Assembly (NCBI GenBank): GCA_024734555.1
Contig: JANPWX010000651.1
Location: 908,407-972,406, forward strand
Source of the DNA: Trochalopteron elliotii
Lineage: Eukaryota; Chordata; Aves; Passeriformes; Leiothrichidae
DNA length: 64,000 nucleotides
Reading direction: 5' to 3'
Positions 46,061 to 64,000 of this stretch are shown here, piece by piece. The notes under the pieces were generated by a model. The model was not told the origin of the DNA and made no database searches. It worked only from the letters and a program-made list of their open reading frames with translations. The stretch's first letter is position 1, and each line of letters opens with the position of its first letter. The translations under genes and the position numbers were made by a program.

Positions 46061-48745
46061 GCTGCTGAAGTATTTCCTCTTGTGGAAGCCAAAGTTTAGG
46101 GCTGGAGCGGGATAGTTTTCAGAAAGGAAAGCTTTGGGAATGTTTCTGCGGCTTCCCAGGAGCAACGAGTTTGGAAAAAACAAACCTGAACACCCCACTG
46201 TGTCCGGGAGCAGCACAGCCACCTTGCGGAGGAGATGAGAGCAAATGGGTTTACTCCTAGCTCACAGCTTATTTTTATTAATTTTTTTTTATTATTATTT
46301 CTTCCCCCCCTGCATTTCTCTTTTAATTTCTTAGAAGCTCTGGGCCTGCTTCATTGCCTTGTTTATGGCTCTGTCTGTGGAGCAGAAGTCAGCCTGAACA
46401 GATTTAAAACCTTCTAGGGAACAAGAGAAAACCCTGAAGAGATTAGTCTTAAACTAGAAAAAGCTGTGGCAGTAAACGTAGGAAATGACTGTCAGCATCT
46501 CATATATGCTGTGTGATCAGTTGTGCTGGGCTGACTGTCCAGAAATGACAGGCTGGGAAATACGTCCCCGTTTTTCAGCAGGTTCTCAGGACTTTACATT
46601 TTCATGTTGCTCTGCGTCAAAATATGTCTTCTCTGGTTTGCTTTTTGTCATTATTATTTTTTTTTTTTAGCTGGCGATTAGATGGACAGGTTTTAAACAG
46701 AACAACATGTTTTTGGCAGAAGGGACATCATAACAACCCAGGGAACTCTTAAAAAAAAAAAAGTTGGAGACAGTCGTGCTGCTGAACAGCTGCTGTATTT
46801 CACTCCAGAAGTGCTGTTTCCAGTGGCTCAGGCACTGCGGTCTCACTATAGGTGCTTACATTTCTAACATGTTTTCATCGTTCCTAGCGATGAAAGTGTG
46901 TTATGGAAACAGCATCATTAGTTTTCATAGCCTTCACAGCCCCAGCTTTTTTTGGTTTTGTTTTCTAATCTTCTGTTTTTGGCTGTGTCTTCAGGCAAAG
47001 TAAGGATGAAAGCCTTTTGGTTGTTAGCCTGGCCTTTAGGAGAAAAATATAGCCAGGGCCCGATCCTGCATTCCAGGCATTCTCCAAAATCTTCTTGGCT
47101 TTTCTGCAAGCTTTGAGAGTGCACAGAAAGCAGAACTGGCCTGTAACGTGCTTGGATCTATTTCGCTCTGACAGTCCCCTCTTAAAAAGCCTCTGGTTAC
47201 ATCGGGTGACATTGTTCCTTGTCAAAAGAGATGGGAAACAAGCCTGGTGGCTGTTTTCTGCTGAGGTAACTGGCCTGCAGCAGTTGCTAGGGGTACATTT
47301 TTTTCCCTCCCCTCGTTTAAGTTCTTATTTAAATTACAGTTTAGTGCTATTCCCAGGGAAATATGTGGATATTTTGATATGTGGCTTCCCAGCTCTTGCA
47401 GGCATTTAAAAAAAAACTTTTTTTTTTTTTTAAAGAAGTTCACCAACTGCTTTTGGAGCACACCAGCTTTTCTTAGAAATGCACATGTTGCAGTCCAGAT
47501 CTCCCTCACAGCCCCATTCTTCAGAAGTTTAAGCTGGAATAATTAAGACATTGGAAGGAGAATCAGAAACCATCTGAGGGCAAGTCTTCCTTTCTGCCCT
47601 GTGTTTCTCAAGGCAGTCACCAGTTTTTGGTGCAAGATAGAAACAATCAGCTTGGGTGAATTCTTACCAGATGCCAGTACTAATTTGTCAGAAGCAGATG
47701 GTGCTTTCTGTTTCAAAACTGGAATAGCTCAGCTATGGGACTTCTGCTGGGGGAACTTTCCATCAACACAGAAATTAAAAAAAAGTGTGTTACAAATAGT
47801 TCAGCTCTTCTGACTCTTTGCTTTTTCTATAAGACATGATTATAGGCTTAGGTCACAAAACAGAGCCACTAACCTCTGCTTGAACTTCCTCATGTTCAGC
47901 ACATGTAGGTGTTTCATTACTGGTTCAGAGGCATAGCTGACCAACAGGACAGGGAAATGTGCAATCTTACTTTTAAGTCTTTCTTTCAACCCATCCCTGT
48001 TTCCTCCATGTGTCTATGAAGGAGGAAGCCATATCTTTAAGAAATATGGCTTTCTCCCCCTCTTCTTGTGAAATATTAGTAGGTGTTGCCAATGGGACCG
48101 AGCTCTTTAAGGGTATTGTGTAAAATACCTCTCTCTGTGTTCACTGCAGCACTGAGCATACAGACACCTTTTGATTTTTCTCCCGAGAAGGAGACACAGG
48201 GCTCAGTTTTGGAGATGAGGCAGCAAAGATGCTCTGCAACAGCAGTAACAACCATCCTCTCGCCTGCACAAAACTGGGAGCTATTGACTATTCATGGCAA
48301 AGCGTCCAAAGCGCAGCGGCAGAGCCTGTGGAAAATGACAGCGTGTAACAAGATTGACTGGCATTTCCTTCACGCTGGGTCACATGCCTCCTAATTCACA
48401 CACACACAGAGCCTCATAGGCTGATCGAATGACTTCTATCTCTGCAGTCCACATACCTTCCACAGAAAGAGTTGTTTTATTATGCACATATGTACAGCTC
48501 TGTTTTCAATCAGTCACCTTGAGCAGATGACTGCGGACCAGTGTTCGCTCCATCCCGAGGTCTCTGCGTTTGCTCTCTGAGGGGCATAATCTCCGTTCGT
48601 GAGCGATTTTTGTTTTTTTTTCCCCTCGGGGAGGTGAAAAACACGCAGATGCCCCTCCTGCCTCCCCCCCGCAGGCGCCTTTCTAGGAAGTTTGCTGGTC
48701 TTAGCTGGTAAAGCGCAGGACAATCGCGGCTGTCAGCAAGGAAAG
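46061..48745. other. Non-coding DNA upstream of KLF15 coding exons
   Basis: AT-rich with several homopolymer T/A tracts (46659, 46752, 47409-47432). No coding sequence is recognised. It is probably KLF15 5' intron or upstream flank. Confidence 0.5.
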
Positions 48746-48749
48746 GTGG

Positions 48750-49030
48750 GGTTTGCTGCTGTGGGGTTGTAGCGGGATTAGGGCAGACGTGAGCCGGGAT
48801 TTGTGGGACGCTGTCCCCTCGCTGCCTCAGCACGGGCAGGGGGCACCGGAGCCGTGCTGCCCTCCCGGTTCAGCCGCGGGCACGGGCTCGGCTCCCCTCA
48901 GCCTCTGCCCCGGAGAGAGAGGAGCGCGGAGCCCAGGGCTGACACCAGCCACCAGCTGCCTGGCAGGGCACAGTAATTAGCTCAGCGCTGTGCCAGCCTT
49001 ATTAAGGACAGTGCAGGTGATGATGACGTT
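48750..49030 (+). promoter_or_regulatory. Second GC-rich block, alternative KLF15 promoter candidate
   Basis: CpG-containing and GC-rich (ggttcagccgcgggcacgg, ggagcgcggagcccaggg), ending with a possible donor gtgcag|gtgatg near 49016. It lies about 700 bases before the KLF15 coding exon, so it could hold an alternative non-coding first exon. Confidence 0.35.
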
Positions 49031-49643
49031 GGCACACTGATTCATTACATCTGGGGGGGAAAATCCGCCTAGTAAATGCTGAAGCGCAGTAAATATTTTT
49101 GGCTCTTGCCAGATTGATCCTTGCATTATGCTGAACAGCCTATATTTGTAGAACTGGGGAAGTTAAAAATAAGGTTGGTGGAAAGCTACAAGATAGGGAA
49201 AGTATTTGCATTTTATTGCCACCAGCAAAAAACTTGTTTTATTTGTTTCTTTTTCGTGGTAAAAATTTCAACACTTTATTTTTTTTTTCTTCCCAATCCC
49301 TTCTTTGGCTCTGGATTTCACTGCTAGGTGAAAGCTCATTATTTATTTTCTCTTGCCGGTAATATTCTGTAAGGGAGCTGTAAATCTGGAGCACACATGG
49401 TTGGGAAATGATTTCTGACAGAATTCTTTTACAAATATGTGGTGCAATCCTGCAAAACGCTTCAGCCCTGACAGTCCTCGGGGGGTGGTGCAGACATATC
49501 AAAGCTTGTAGCAGCCTGTGTACCCAGGGAGGCTGAGTGCTCTGGACTTTCCTGTGGGTTAGAGGGCTTTATGAGCTGCAGTTTATGGAGATAAATGATT
49601 AAACCAACTTCTGACTGTTGCTGTTTTGCTTTCCTGCACTCAG

Positions 49644-49708
49644 GCTCTCACCTGAACTTTGGCTGCCTGGTATATGCTGTTGCGATATCCTTAAGAGATC
49701 ATCCAGGA
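49644..49708 (+). other. KLF15: KLF15 5' UTR part of exon 2
   Basis: An acceptor with a pyrimidine tract (gctttcctgcactcag|gctctc) begins the exon 65 bases before the ATG. The frame is open back to the exon edge but has no upstream ATG, so initiation at MVDHLL (context aggaATGg) is favoured. Confidence 0.7.
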
Positions 49709-56823
<7,115 letters not shown>

Positions 56824-57479
56824 CGGGCCCTGCTTCCCCTTCCCACCCAGCCACCCTACAACAGCCGATGACAGCACTTTGCTCACTATATTTCTAGTGA
56901 TAATTTATTTGTCTCCACAGAACAGTCAATGCTGTTACTTGATACCACCATGTTTGAGTGCCCCACGTCCTTCAAAGATGATTTGAGAATGAAGCTCTTT
57001 TTGGGTCAGGGGAGCGGGGCGCTTCTTCCTTTTTTTTTTTTTTTTTTCTTTTGAGGATATTATTTTCCTTTCCTTCTATCTGTCTCTCCTTTGCTGCTGC
57101 TTCTTTTGGAAATTACAGTGTTTTATTTTTAGCTGTTTTCTGCTGCACAGGAAAATGTAAAAGTTGCTTGCTGCTAGTTAATTATAGCCCTGGCATTCCT
57201 GAGGGCTTTGCTCATGTACAGGCCACTCATTGTGAGTTTTATTAAGCTGCTCTATTTGTCCAGTTTGGAAACAGCAAATTCCTTTTGAAATGAAAACAAC
57301 TCCTTTGTTTTTGGGTCGCCTGAGCCAAGGATTTGTAGGGGCTGGCCATAGGAGGGGGAACAGTGGGAGTCGGGGATAGGGGGAGACAAGGCTTGGAGAG
57401 CACTGGAATGTGCCTCCATGCATCTTTGATTTTCCCGGCTCACATTTACCTTTCCCTTGGCTAGGGCTATATATAAATA

Positions 57480-57496
57480 TTTATGTATACATATTC

Positions 57497-57530
<34 letters not shown>

Positions 57531-57531
57531 T
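57480..57531. repeat. TA-rich microsatellite (atac/at)n
   Basis: Interrupted tacat units followed by about 12 perfect AT dinucleotides, inside the KLF15 3' UTR. Confidence 0.9.
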
Positions 57532-58499
57532 TAAGCAAAGACACGTCCCAAGCAAACCCAGAAGCTCAGGCTGCATGAAATGGCTTGGAGTGGAGCCTCT
57601 GGAACTGTGCACGTGCTTCTGTCCTGTGCTGCTGAGGAGTGAAAGGATGCCCAGGTGCCAAGAGACGCTGCTTTCCTTTGAGGCTGATTTGCAGCATCCA
57701 CTGTCTTTAGCAGAAGAGCTGTTTTCTGCCCACAAAGCAGCACGAAGGTGTTTGCGAGAGCCTCTGAGCTCTGTTCCCTGTCTCTGCTCCTGCCTTCTTG
57801 TGTGACCTGGCAGGAGAAACCAGAGCCCCAGCCCCGGGGGTGCCTGGTGAGCACTGGTATCCCCACATCCAGTGTGAGTCAAGGCCTGGCTGGTTGGAGC
57901 TAAGTGTCTGTTTGCTGGCAGGGCCTGTAGGATGTGCCTGTGCCCAGGAAGGGTGGGAGGAACCCTGACCTGGTGGGACAGCACTGTGAGATTGAGGTCT
58001 AGGGGTGATCCTCAGTGCTAATCCTCTCCCTCCCGACAGCCATGTCAGAGCTCCATGCAGCTGGGGTGGGCAAATGGGTGAGAACAGTAGCCAAAAGAAA
58101 CAAATTTGTGTGATAGCTGGCTAAGAAGGGAATTTAAGCAAATCATCAGAAGGCAGCAGGCAAGTGATTTTATTTGTGTTTCTTCTTGTTTTGTTTTTCC
58201 TTTTGAACTCTGGCGATTGTAAGAAGCTTTAGAAGAAAATAGAATTCAGTAATTAGGAATGATTTTATAATGGATGTTGCATTTCCTTTCCATTTGCAGA
58301 CGGCATCTGTTTGTCTTTTCTGTTGGCAAAATGGGAAGTAGGAAAAGTCTGATCCCAGAGCTAGGCAGAGCAGGAGCCCATGCTGTGCAAGAGCAGCAGG
58401 TCTGGCTAAAATGAATGCATTCCTTTTGTCCTCTAGAAATTAATATAATTGAACTATCATCTATTGACTGGTTTATATCACATCCTATGAATGTATGTA

Positions 58500-58505
58500 A
58501 ATAAA
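58500..58505 (+). terminator. KLF15 poly(A) signal, upstream candidate
   Basis: AATAAA in gtaaataaaactg, about 1.68 kb past the stop. Confidence 0.45.
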
Positions 58506-58657
58506 ACTGTACATAGATGCATATCTATATAAAATATCTTTTAATAACGTATCAAATTTGTGTAAATTGGAAACAAAAATACCTATAAAGCCAGTGTACA
58601 TAAGTTACAATTATGTATATTTTCTTTTGTTCTTCATAAAAATATATTTACTTTGAC

Positions 58658-58663
58658 AATAAA
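58658..58663 (+). terminator. KLF15 poly(A) signal, downstream candidate
   Basis: AATAAA in gacaataaaatg, the last hexamer of the AT-rich 3' UTR. The sequence character changes shortly after it. Confidence 0.5.
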
Positions 58664-58680
58664 ATGAAAATGGAAATTTT

Positions 58681-60160
58681 AAATCCCTCCTTGAAATTAT
58701 TACTCACTAATTTCCTTTATAGCCAGCTCTGTAATCAGGACAATAGCACTTGAAATTTTGGTTCACCTGGATGTAACTTTTCAGGTGCTGTGTAACAGGG
58801 AGATGATGGATCAGTTCTGAAGTTATCTTCAGGTTTTCTCATCTCAGAAAATTCTTGGGAGGCGCGAGATGTCTCAGTTCTCTCTCTTCACTGGAGCCCT
58901 CCTGCCTTGCTTGGCAGCCACGCTGGGACACAAACGCCTTCCGTGGCTCCTGACTGCTGTGGAACAGGTCTACAGATGCAGTAAAACTGTGGTTACTAAA
59001 GTAGAGCAAGCAGGTTTTGAGGGAATTCCAGCTTTAGTGATTAGTGTGAAGTAGGAAGGGCTTCAAAGTCTGCTTCAGACTGTGACTCACTGTGTGACCC
59101 AAGACAAAAGGACTCAATTGCTGTGTTCTGCAGTTCCCTTGCTTGTAAAACGGGGATAATAATGCATCACAGTGATACTGTGGGACTTAATTTGTGTTTG
59201 TGTCATCCTTGGATGGAAGGAGCAAGCAATGAGACCAGTAGTCACAGCATTAGATTGTTAAAGAAAGGCCTGGCATGACGGAGGTCTTGGTGCCAGGGTG
59301 CCTCAGTTGGCTCTTCTGTAACTCCCACGCCTGAAAGAGTGATGTCAAGGAGCTGTGGTAGGAAGCATTGCCTCAGGCCTGAGGAGAAGACACCCTGTTC
59401 TGCAAAAGCCGTTGCTTCCATTTGTAACAACAGGGGCATGAACACCGTGCTCTTGTGATCTGCAAGCTGCGACATCTCTTGTACTGTGCTTTTGCTTACT
59501 TTGGCCTCCACTGGAAGAAGAAACCAGCAACATTACTGGTGTTAAAGTCACTTCTGAGTCTCCATGGGAGCAATGGTGCAGTGGGTCCAGATCTTCCCCC
59601 AGCAAGAATTATTCTGAGACTAACAGGCACTGAGAAATTAAAGTCTCTCCCTGAAGAACAGCCACCAAAAAGTGCCAGCTGATGAGCCAGGGCTCTCCAG
59701 ACCCCTGATTATTTTTCCCAGAGAATCCTTTTGAGTCTGGCAAGAGGATCAGGCAGACTAAGTTCTGTACAATCCAGGTTGTTGTTATCTCCTGAGGTGT
59801 AGCTTGAAGACCAGAGTGCTCAGGACAGCGGTTTTAAGCTTTTATTAGAAAGCCTGCACCAAGAGAATCTGCAATTCCCTTCTGTTCTCACCCTATCCAC
59901 TTCATCCATTAAACCAGCTGTTTTATTTTAACCAGCATCTCAGCCTCTTCCCCATCTCACCTGGAGTTCTGATATTGCTGTAAAGTTGGGCAATTCAACC
60001 TGCAAGACCTTTGGGGCAGAAGTTGCTATTTTTCTGCAAGAGGTAATTCTTGAAGCCGAAGTGGAGTAATACAAAATGCCTATTGTGGGAGCACAGCAGG
60101 GCAGAAATCTAAGATCTAAGTTTTGTTTTAACCTGTAAAATTTTCCGTGAAATGCATATT
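58681..60160. other. Intergenic DNA after KLF15
   Basis: No gene is recognised. It contains one MIR-like SINE remnant at 59081-59196. Confidence 0.55.
59081..59196 (+). repeat. MIR-like tRNA-derived SINE fragment
   Basis: tgtgactcactgtgtgaccc, then cagttcccttgcttgtaaaa and cggggataataatgcatcac, then tgggacttaatttg follow the MIR core and 3' order (tgtgtgaccttgg...cagtttccc...tgtaaaatggggataataa...gattaa). Confidence 0.7.
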
Positions 60161-60214
60161 CTCCTCTCTCTTTTCTTTTCTTCTCTTCTCTTCTCTTCTC
60201 TTCTCTTCTCTCTG
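60161..60214. repeat. (TTCTC)n pyrimidine microsatellite
   Basis: Six to seven TTCTC units preceded by ctctctcttttcttttc. Pure pyrimidine on the plus strand. Confidence 0.95.
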
Positions 60215-63200
60215 TTTTAATTATGGGTTTTGAGTGTGAAGTGTGTGGGGTTTTCTAGTTAATACTTAAGGAAATAGAACTTAATGTAAAAGTTGCAATA
60301 TTTCGCTGAAAAGACTAGGGCCACATTTGCTGTGAAAGCAGAATTAGTTCTGCATGAAATGATGGACATTTCCATAGTTTTGTCCCAAAAAAGTAGAAAT
60401 TTCCAAAAGAGATTTTGATGTTTGTTTTATGTGGAATTACTGGCCTGGCTGGGCTTAGCTGATTCATGAGAAAAATGTGGCCTTACCTTAAGCCTGACTT
60501 TATCCACCTGAAGATAAACATATATTTAAGTGTTTTGATGCCACAACTGGATAAGTTGTCCCAGCTCCAGCAACTCTGCATGGCAAAGCACAGCATGGCA
60601 TGGTTATACATATGCCTAAGTCTTCTTGACTTCTGTAATTGGGTTTCTGAGGTGTGAATAGATGTGTGTGCAGTGGTACTGCCTTCACAAAATGATCGTG
60701 ATCTGGTTCCTAATGCTTGCCAGAACTTTGTGTATTTTTAAAAGGGTTTTAGTTCCTTTGTCAGAACTAGTGGTGAAGGGGTAGTGTTAGGAGAGGTAAG
60801 GAGCTGTCAGCTGGGGAGATTGTACTCAAGGTAAGGACTAAGCAGGAGAAATAGGAGTAAAGTGATCTTTCTGTAAGGTAGCCTGACTTCTGTGACCTGT
60901 GGCTAAACATAGTGCAGTGGAGTGATGTGTCTGAGACCACAGAACAACACGGAGGGGAAATGGGAGCAGAACCAAGATGTCCTAAATCTCCTTTGCCCCA
61001 GACAGTGGCACAGACCACACGCCAGTAACACACAGCGGGTTACGGGAGGCAAAGAGTAATAGGACACGTGAGACATCAGATAAGCAAAGAAAGATAAAGA
61101 CAGGACATAGGTAAAGTCAGGTTGCACTGATAATGTGTGTGCTTTTGGAAAGGATGCCAAGGGGAGAGGAACGAGATCTTGCTTGCTGGTGTGCCACACG
61201 TGGGAGTCACCAAGGCAAGGCTCCCTTGGTAGAGTTCTGCCCCCCTGACCTGTGTTATGTGGGGGCTTTTTACGCTGGTGGTTTTGAGGAGAGCTGCACC
61301 CCTGTGGCAATCAAACCAACCCATCAAGCAGGGTGTTGTGATGGAAGGTGGCAGCTCTGGCTCCCTGGGGGAGTGCTTGGGTTTAGATCCTGTGATATTT
61401 GCAACAGTCTTCTGCTTCCCACCCTCCCTGGAGGTTGTTTTCACTGAAGTCCTTGTGCCAGGAGCCTTCTCCTTGTGTAAATGGCCACTATACATTTAAT
61501 CCAAACAACCAGGTGACTCCAGAACAAAGCCAGTGGCAGTAATCCAGTGTTAATGATTACCCTGGGCCCCTTGGGTTATGTAAGCCTGGATGTGCTGTAC
61601 TCAGCTCTCAGCTCAGACCTGCCCTCCCCGTCTGGGAGAAATACCAGGGACCTGCCAACACACATAGAGAGCTCTTTGGAGCCAGCTGGGATTTTCCTTT
61701 TGACAGCACCTATGAGACCCGTTATTCACTCAGTTCAGTGATTGCTATGCCATGCTTGCTTGTTATTCAGAGACGTTGCTCTTAAAGAATGAGTTGTGCT
61801 AAGCTCCCACTGGCTTCAGCACAAGCCAAAGACAGTGACTGCCATGGCTTATCCGCGGTAAAAATTTCCCAGCTAAGGCAGGAACTGCAAATCCCAACAG
61901 GTCCTTGGCTTCCCTTGCTCATTCCTTCTGGGACATTTGTGTTTTTGTGGCTTTTAATCTCTTGTTCCGTGGGTCTGAGTTTTGTTCTTGCCTATTTTTT
62001 TTGGGGGGGAGGGGGGGAGGTGTTTGAAGGTGTGTAATGTGTGAAAAATAGGTATTGAAGAATGTTCAGAGGCTTGAGACATAATGCCTCTTCTGGTTAA
62101 ATTATCCAGATCATGAGATTTGCAGCTCCTCAGTGCTCAGTGTTTCACAGGTCCAAGCTTTCATCTGCTCTGCCAGATCAGTGCAGGTCTTCCCCCAGCT
62201 GGAGCTGGAGCACACCCTTCATCTCTTGCCATGTTCTCTACTATGCTCTACTTTTCTGATAGTTCTGTGGTTAGGCTGACTCAAAGCACGTGTAAGTACT
62301 TGATCTCCTAAAGAGATAAGGCTGGAGGAACCTCTTAGCTCTTGGAGGAGTCTATTGCAGAGAGCTCTCATAGCTCATTCATCCTGCCTGTGTAGCCCTG
62401 CCTTGGCCAGCATCTCACTGAGCCCCAGAATGCTGTTCAAATCATCCTGAAGACTAGAGCAACATCTGACAAGGGCTTGGCTGTCACAAGAAGAGGGCAG
62501 TGTTTGCATCTCTGCCCAAACACAGCAAGACAAGGTATTAGGTAGAATGGGAGTGAAATACAGGAGTGACAAGTAATTGTTGGGAAGGCCAGCTCTCCTC
62601 TTGCACACGCTGGTGTGCATCTGGTAACCCTTGCCCTGTTCGTGTTGGATTCAAAAGCATCCTGAAAGGGAGAGAAAATAGAGGTGAATGTGGCCTATAG
62701 TTTTCTGTAAGGGAGCTGAGGAAGGAAAACAGAAACTGGGGGAAGTTATGGCGTAAGAGGCACTGTTCTGTCTTTTCCAGTAAAAAGAGAGTGATGGGCT
62801 CTTTCTGCAGAAAGGGCTCTGCTTGCGCAGGAGAAAGGTCTGAGCTGGCAGCCAGTGTCAGAACAGCTGCTGTGCACTGCTCTGGGGCAACAGCAGCTTT
62901 ACATCAGGAGGTTTAGTGAATAATAATCAGGGGGTTGTGCTTTGGACCATTGGCAGTCACAAAGAGAAGAGTTTGGGACTGCTCACTCTCAGTCCCCCAG
63001 GTCCCTTCCTTGTATGATGCTGCATTTCTCCTGAATCTCTAGCTGATTCTTGGAGCAGACTAAAGGGATTCTTAGCACTTTCCAAAGCAGAAATAATTAT
63101 CTATATAAATGAGGAACCTCCATAAGCGGTCCAAGGCGTTTAGTAGAAAAATCTATCCAGGAATTGTTTTGCATGTGACTGAGGGTGGAGTCCAGTAGCC

Positions 63201-64000
63201 CACAAAAAGAGAAGTAAAAATAATTACTGTTATGTATCTAAAAAGGATTCTGGCATCTGCCTTTCCTACTGAGTCCAGTGGGCCCCAGCATAAGCCCTGC
63301 TACTTATTCCAACATTTTGGTTGCAAATACAGGAATTGGGCTATTGGGCTGAAAAGCGTCCAGGCATTTAACAAACTCACCTTCCATAAGGGAGTGACGT
63401 GAATATTTGAATTTGGCTGTTGACTGCTGACTTTTTCTGAGAAGTCTATAAACAGCAGCCAGGTAGTCTCTCACTTTTTGTTTCTCTGTGTGTGTTGTTT
63501 TTCCATGGGACAACATGTTCTGCACCTCAGAGAGTTGGCTGGAGCTAGATTCATTCAGATCCTGTGTCCCTGGTGGCAGATAATGCATCAGGGAGGGCAA
63601 AGGGCTTGGAAATTTTGTTGTGTCAGAACAGTGATGCTGCAGCCAGCATGGCTGGAATAACAGCGTGGCTGTGCTGGCGGTGGCAGTGCTGGAGCAAGTG
63701 GCCCCATGGAGCCCTGCCTGTGCTGGACTCAGCTCCCCTGTGTGGGGCTCAGGCCTGCCTGGGACACCGTGTCTCCACAGAGCTGGGAAGGGCATGTGGG
63801 CATCCAGGGACAGGGCTGAGTGGGAAGGCCCCTTGCTCTGATGAGACCTCGGCCTTGGCTGATGCAGGAATGGCCTCTGGTGTGGGCTCACCCCTGCTGG
63901 AAGTGGCAGATGCTCCTGGGTCCACTTTGGCTGGAAGAAGGAGAGTGCAGGATGATGAGCAATCTTCCCCTCTCAAAAAACCAAGTTAGTTACAGCTGAC
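60215..64000. other. Intergenic DNA to window end
   Basis: No supported gene. It contains a poly-T/poly-G tract at about 61996-62021. The longest open frame (63304-63891 minus, 195 codons) has no recognised domain. By human synteny the next gene downstream should be ALDH1L1, but none of its sequence is visible. Confidence 0.5.

Larger units (their letters stand above)
56824..58680 (+). other. KLF15: KLF15 3' UTR
   Basis: About 1.85 kb from the stop to just past the AATAAA at 58658. It contains a T-run at about 57031-57047 and an (AT)n microsatellite at about 57508-57531. AATAAA hexamers occur at 58500 and 58658; the last 250 bases are strongly AT-rich. The minus-strand open frame at 57481-57984 has no recognisable features. 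Confidence 0.65.

Noticed and set aside
57481..57984. 167-codon minus-strand frame antisense to the KLF15 3' UTR
   Set aside because: It begins in ordinary UTR sequence, ends in the AT microsatellite (IYIYIYMYVCMNMYT) and has no family resemblance.
63304..63891. 195-codon minus-strand open frame, the longest unassigned one outside N-spanning frames
   Set aside because: No recognisable domain, no convincing upstream exon partner, mixed Pro/Ser/His composition. Its 3' part looks slightly more protein-like but matches nothing I know. Length is reachable by chance in a 64 kb window of this composition.

Overview
The window is vertebrate nuclear DNA and most likely avian. Genes are split by GT-AG introns, introns are short, repeat density is low, and the recognisable interspersed repeats are CR1 LINE tails plus a few decayed MIR-like tRNA-SINE pieces. 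Passerine origin is a guess, based on many short A-run/CCCC tracts. There is no bacterial, viral or CRISPR content. The species cannot be fixed from the sequence alone.

Three protein-coding genes are supported exon by exon with consistent splice phases. (1) ZXDC, plus strand, bases 1-8587: ten exons, with the true 5' end outside the window. It encodes a C2H2 zinc-finger transcription factor and has a roughly 2.1 kb 3' UTR ending near 10690. (2) CFAP100 (CCDC37), minus strand, 22046 to 11280: fourteen coding exons giving 554 residues. It encodes a coiled-coil axonemal protein. Its probable promoter is a CpG island at about 24200-24600 carrying a match to the RFX X-box. (3) KLF15, plus strand, 49709-56823: two coding exons giving 403 residues. 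It encodes a Kruppel-like factor, with a 3' UTR to about 58680. From memory, the order ZXDC-CFAP100-KLF15 with these relative orientations is the same as on human 3q21.3.

Layout: 1-10.7 kb ZXDC; 11.05-24.4 kb CFAP100, tail-to-tail with ZXDC and only about 380 bp between poly(A) signals; 24.6-45.1 kb intergenic DNA with no supported gene; 45141-45540 an assembly gap of 400 N; 45.5-49.0 kb GC-rich islands that probably hold the KLF15 promoter and non-coding first exon; 49.6-58.7 kb KLF15; 58.7-64 kb intergenic DNA.

The three genes do not form a pathway. Two are transcription regulators and one is a ciliary structural protein; their adjacency is conserved synteny. I found no convincing undescribed system. 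The most checkable oddities are a frame change at the CFAP100 C-terminus, a strand-asymmetric A/C-only tract in CFAP100 intron 1, and an octamer-motif cluster in the KLF15 intron.
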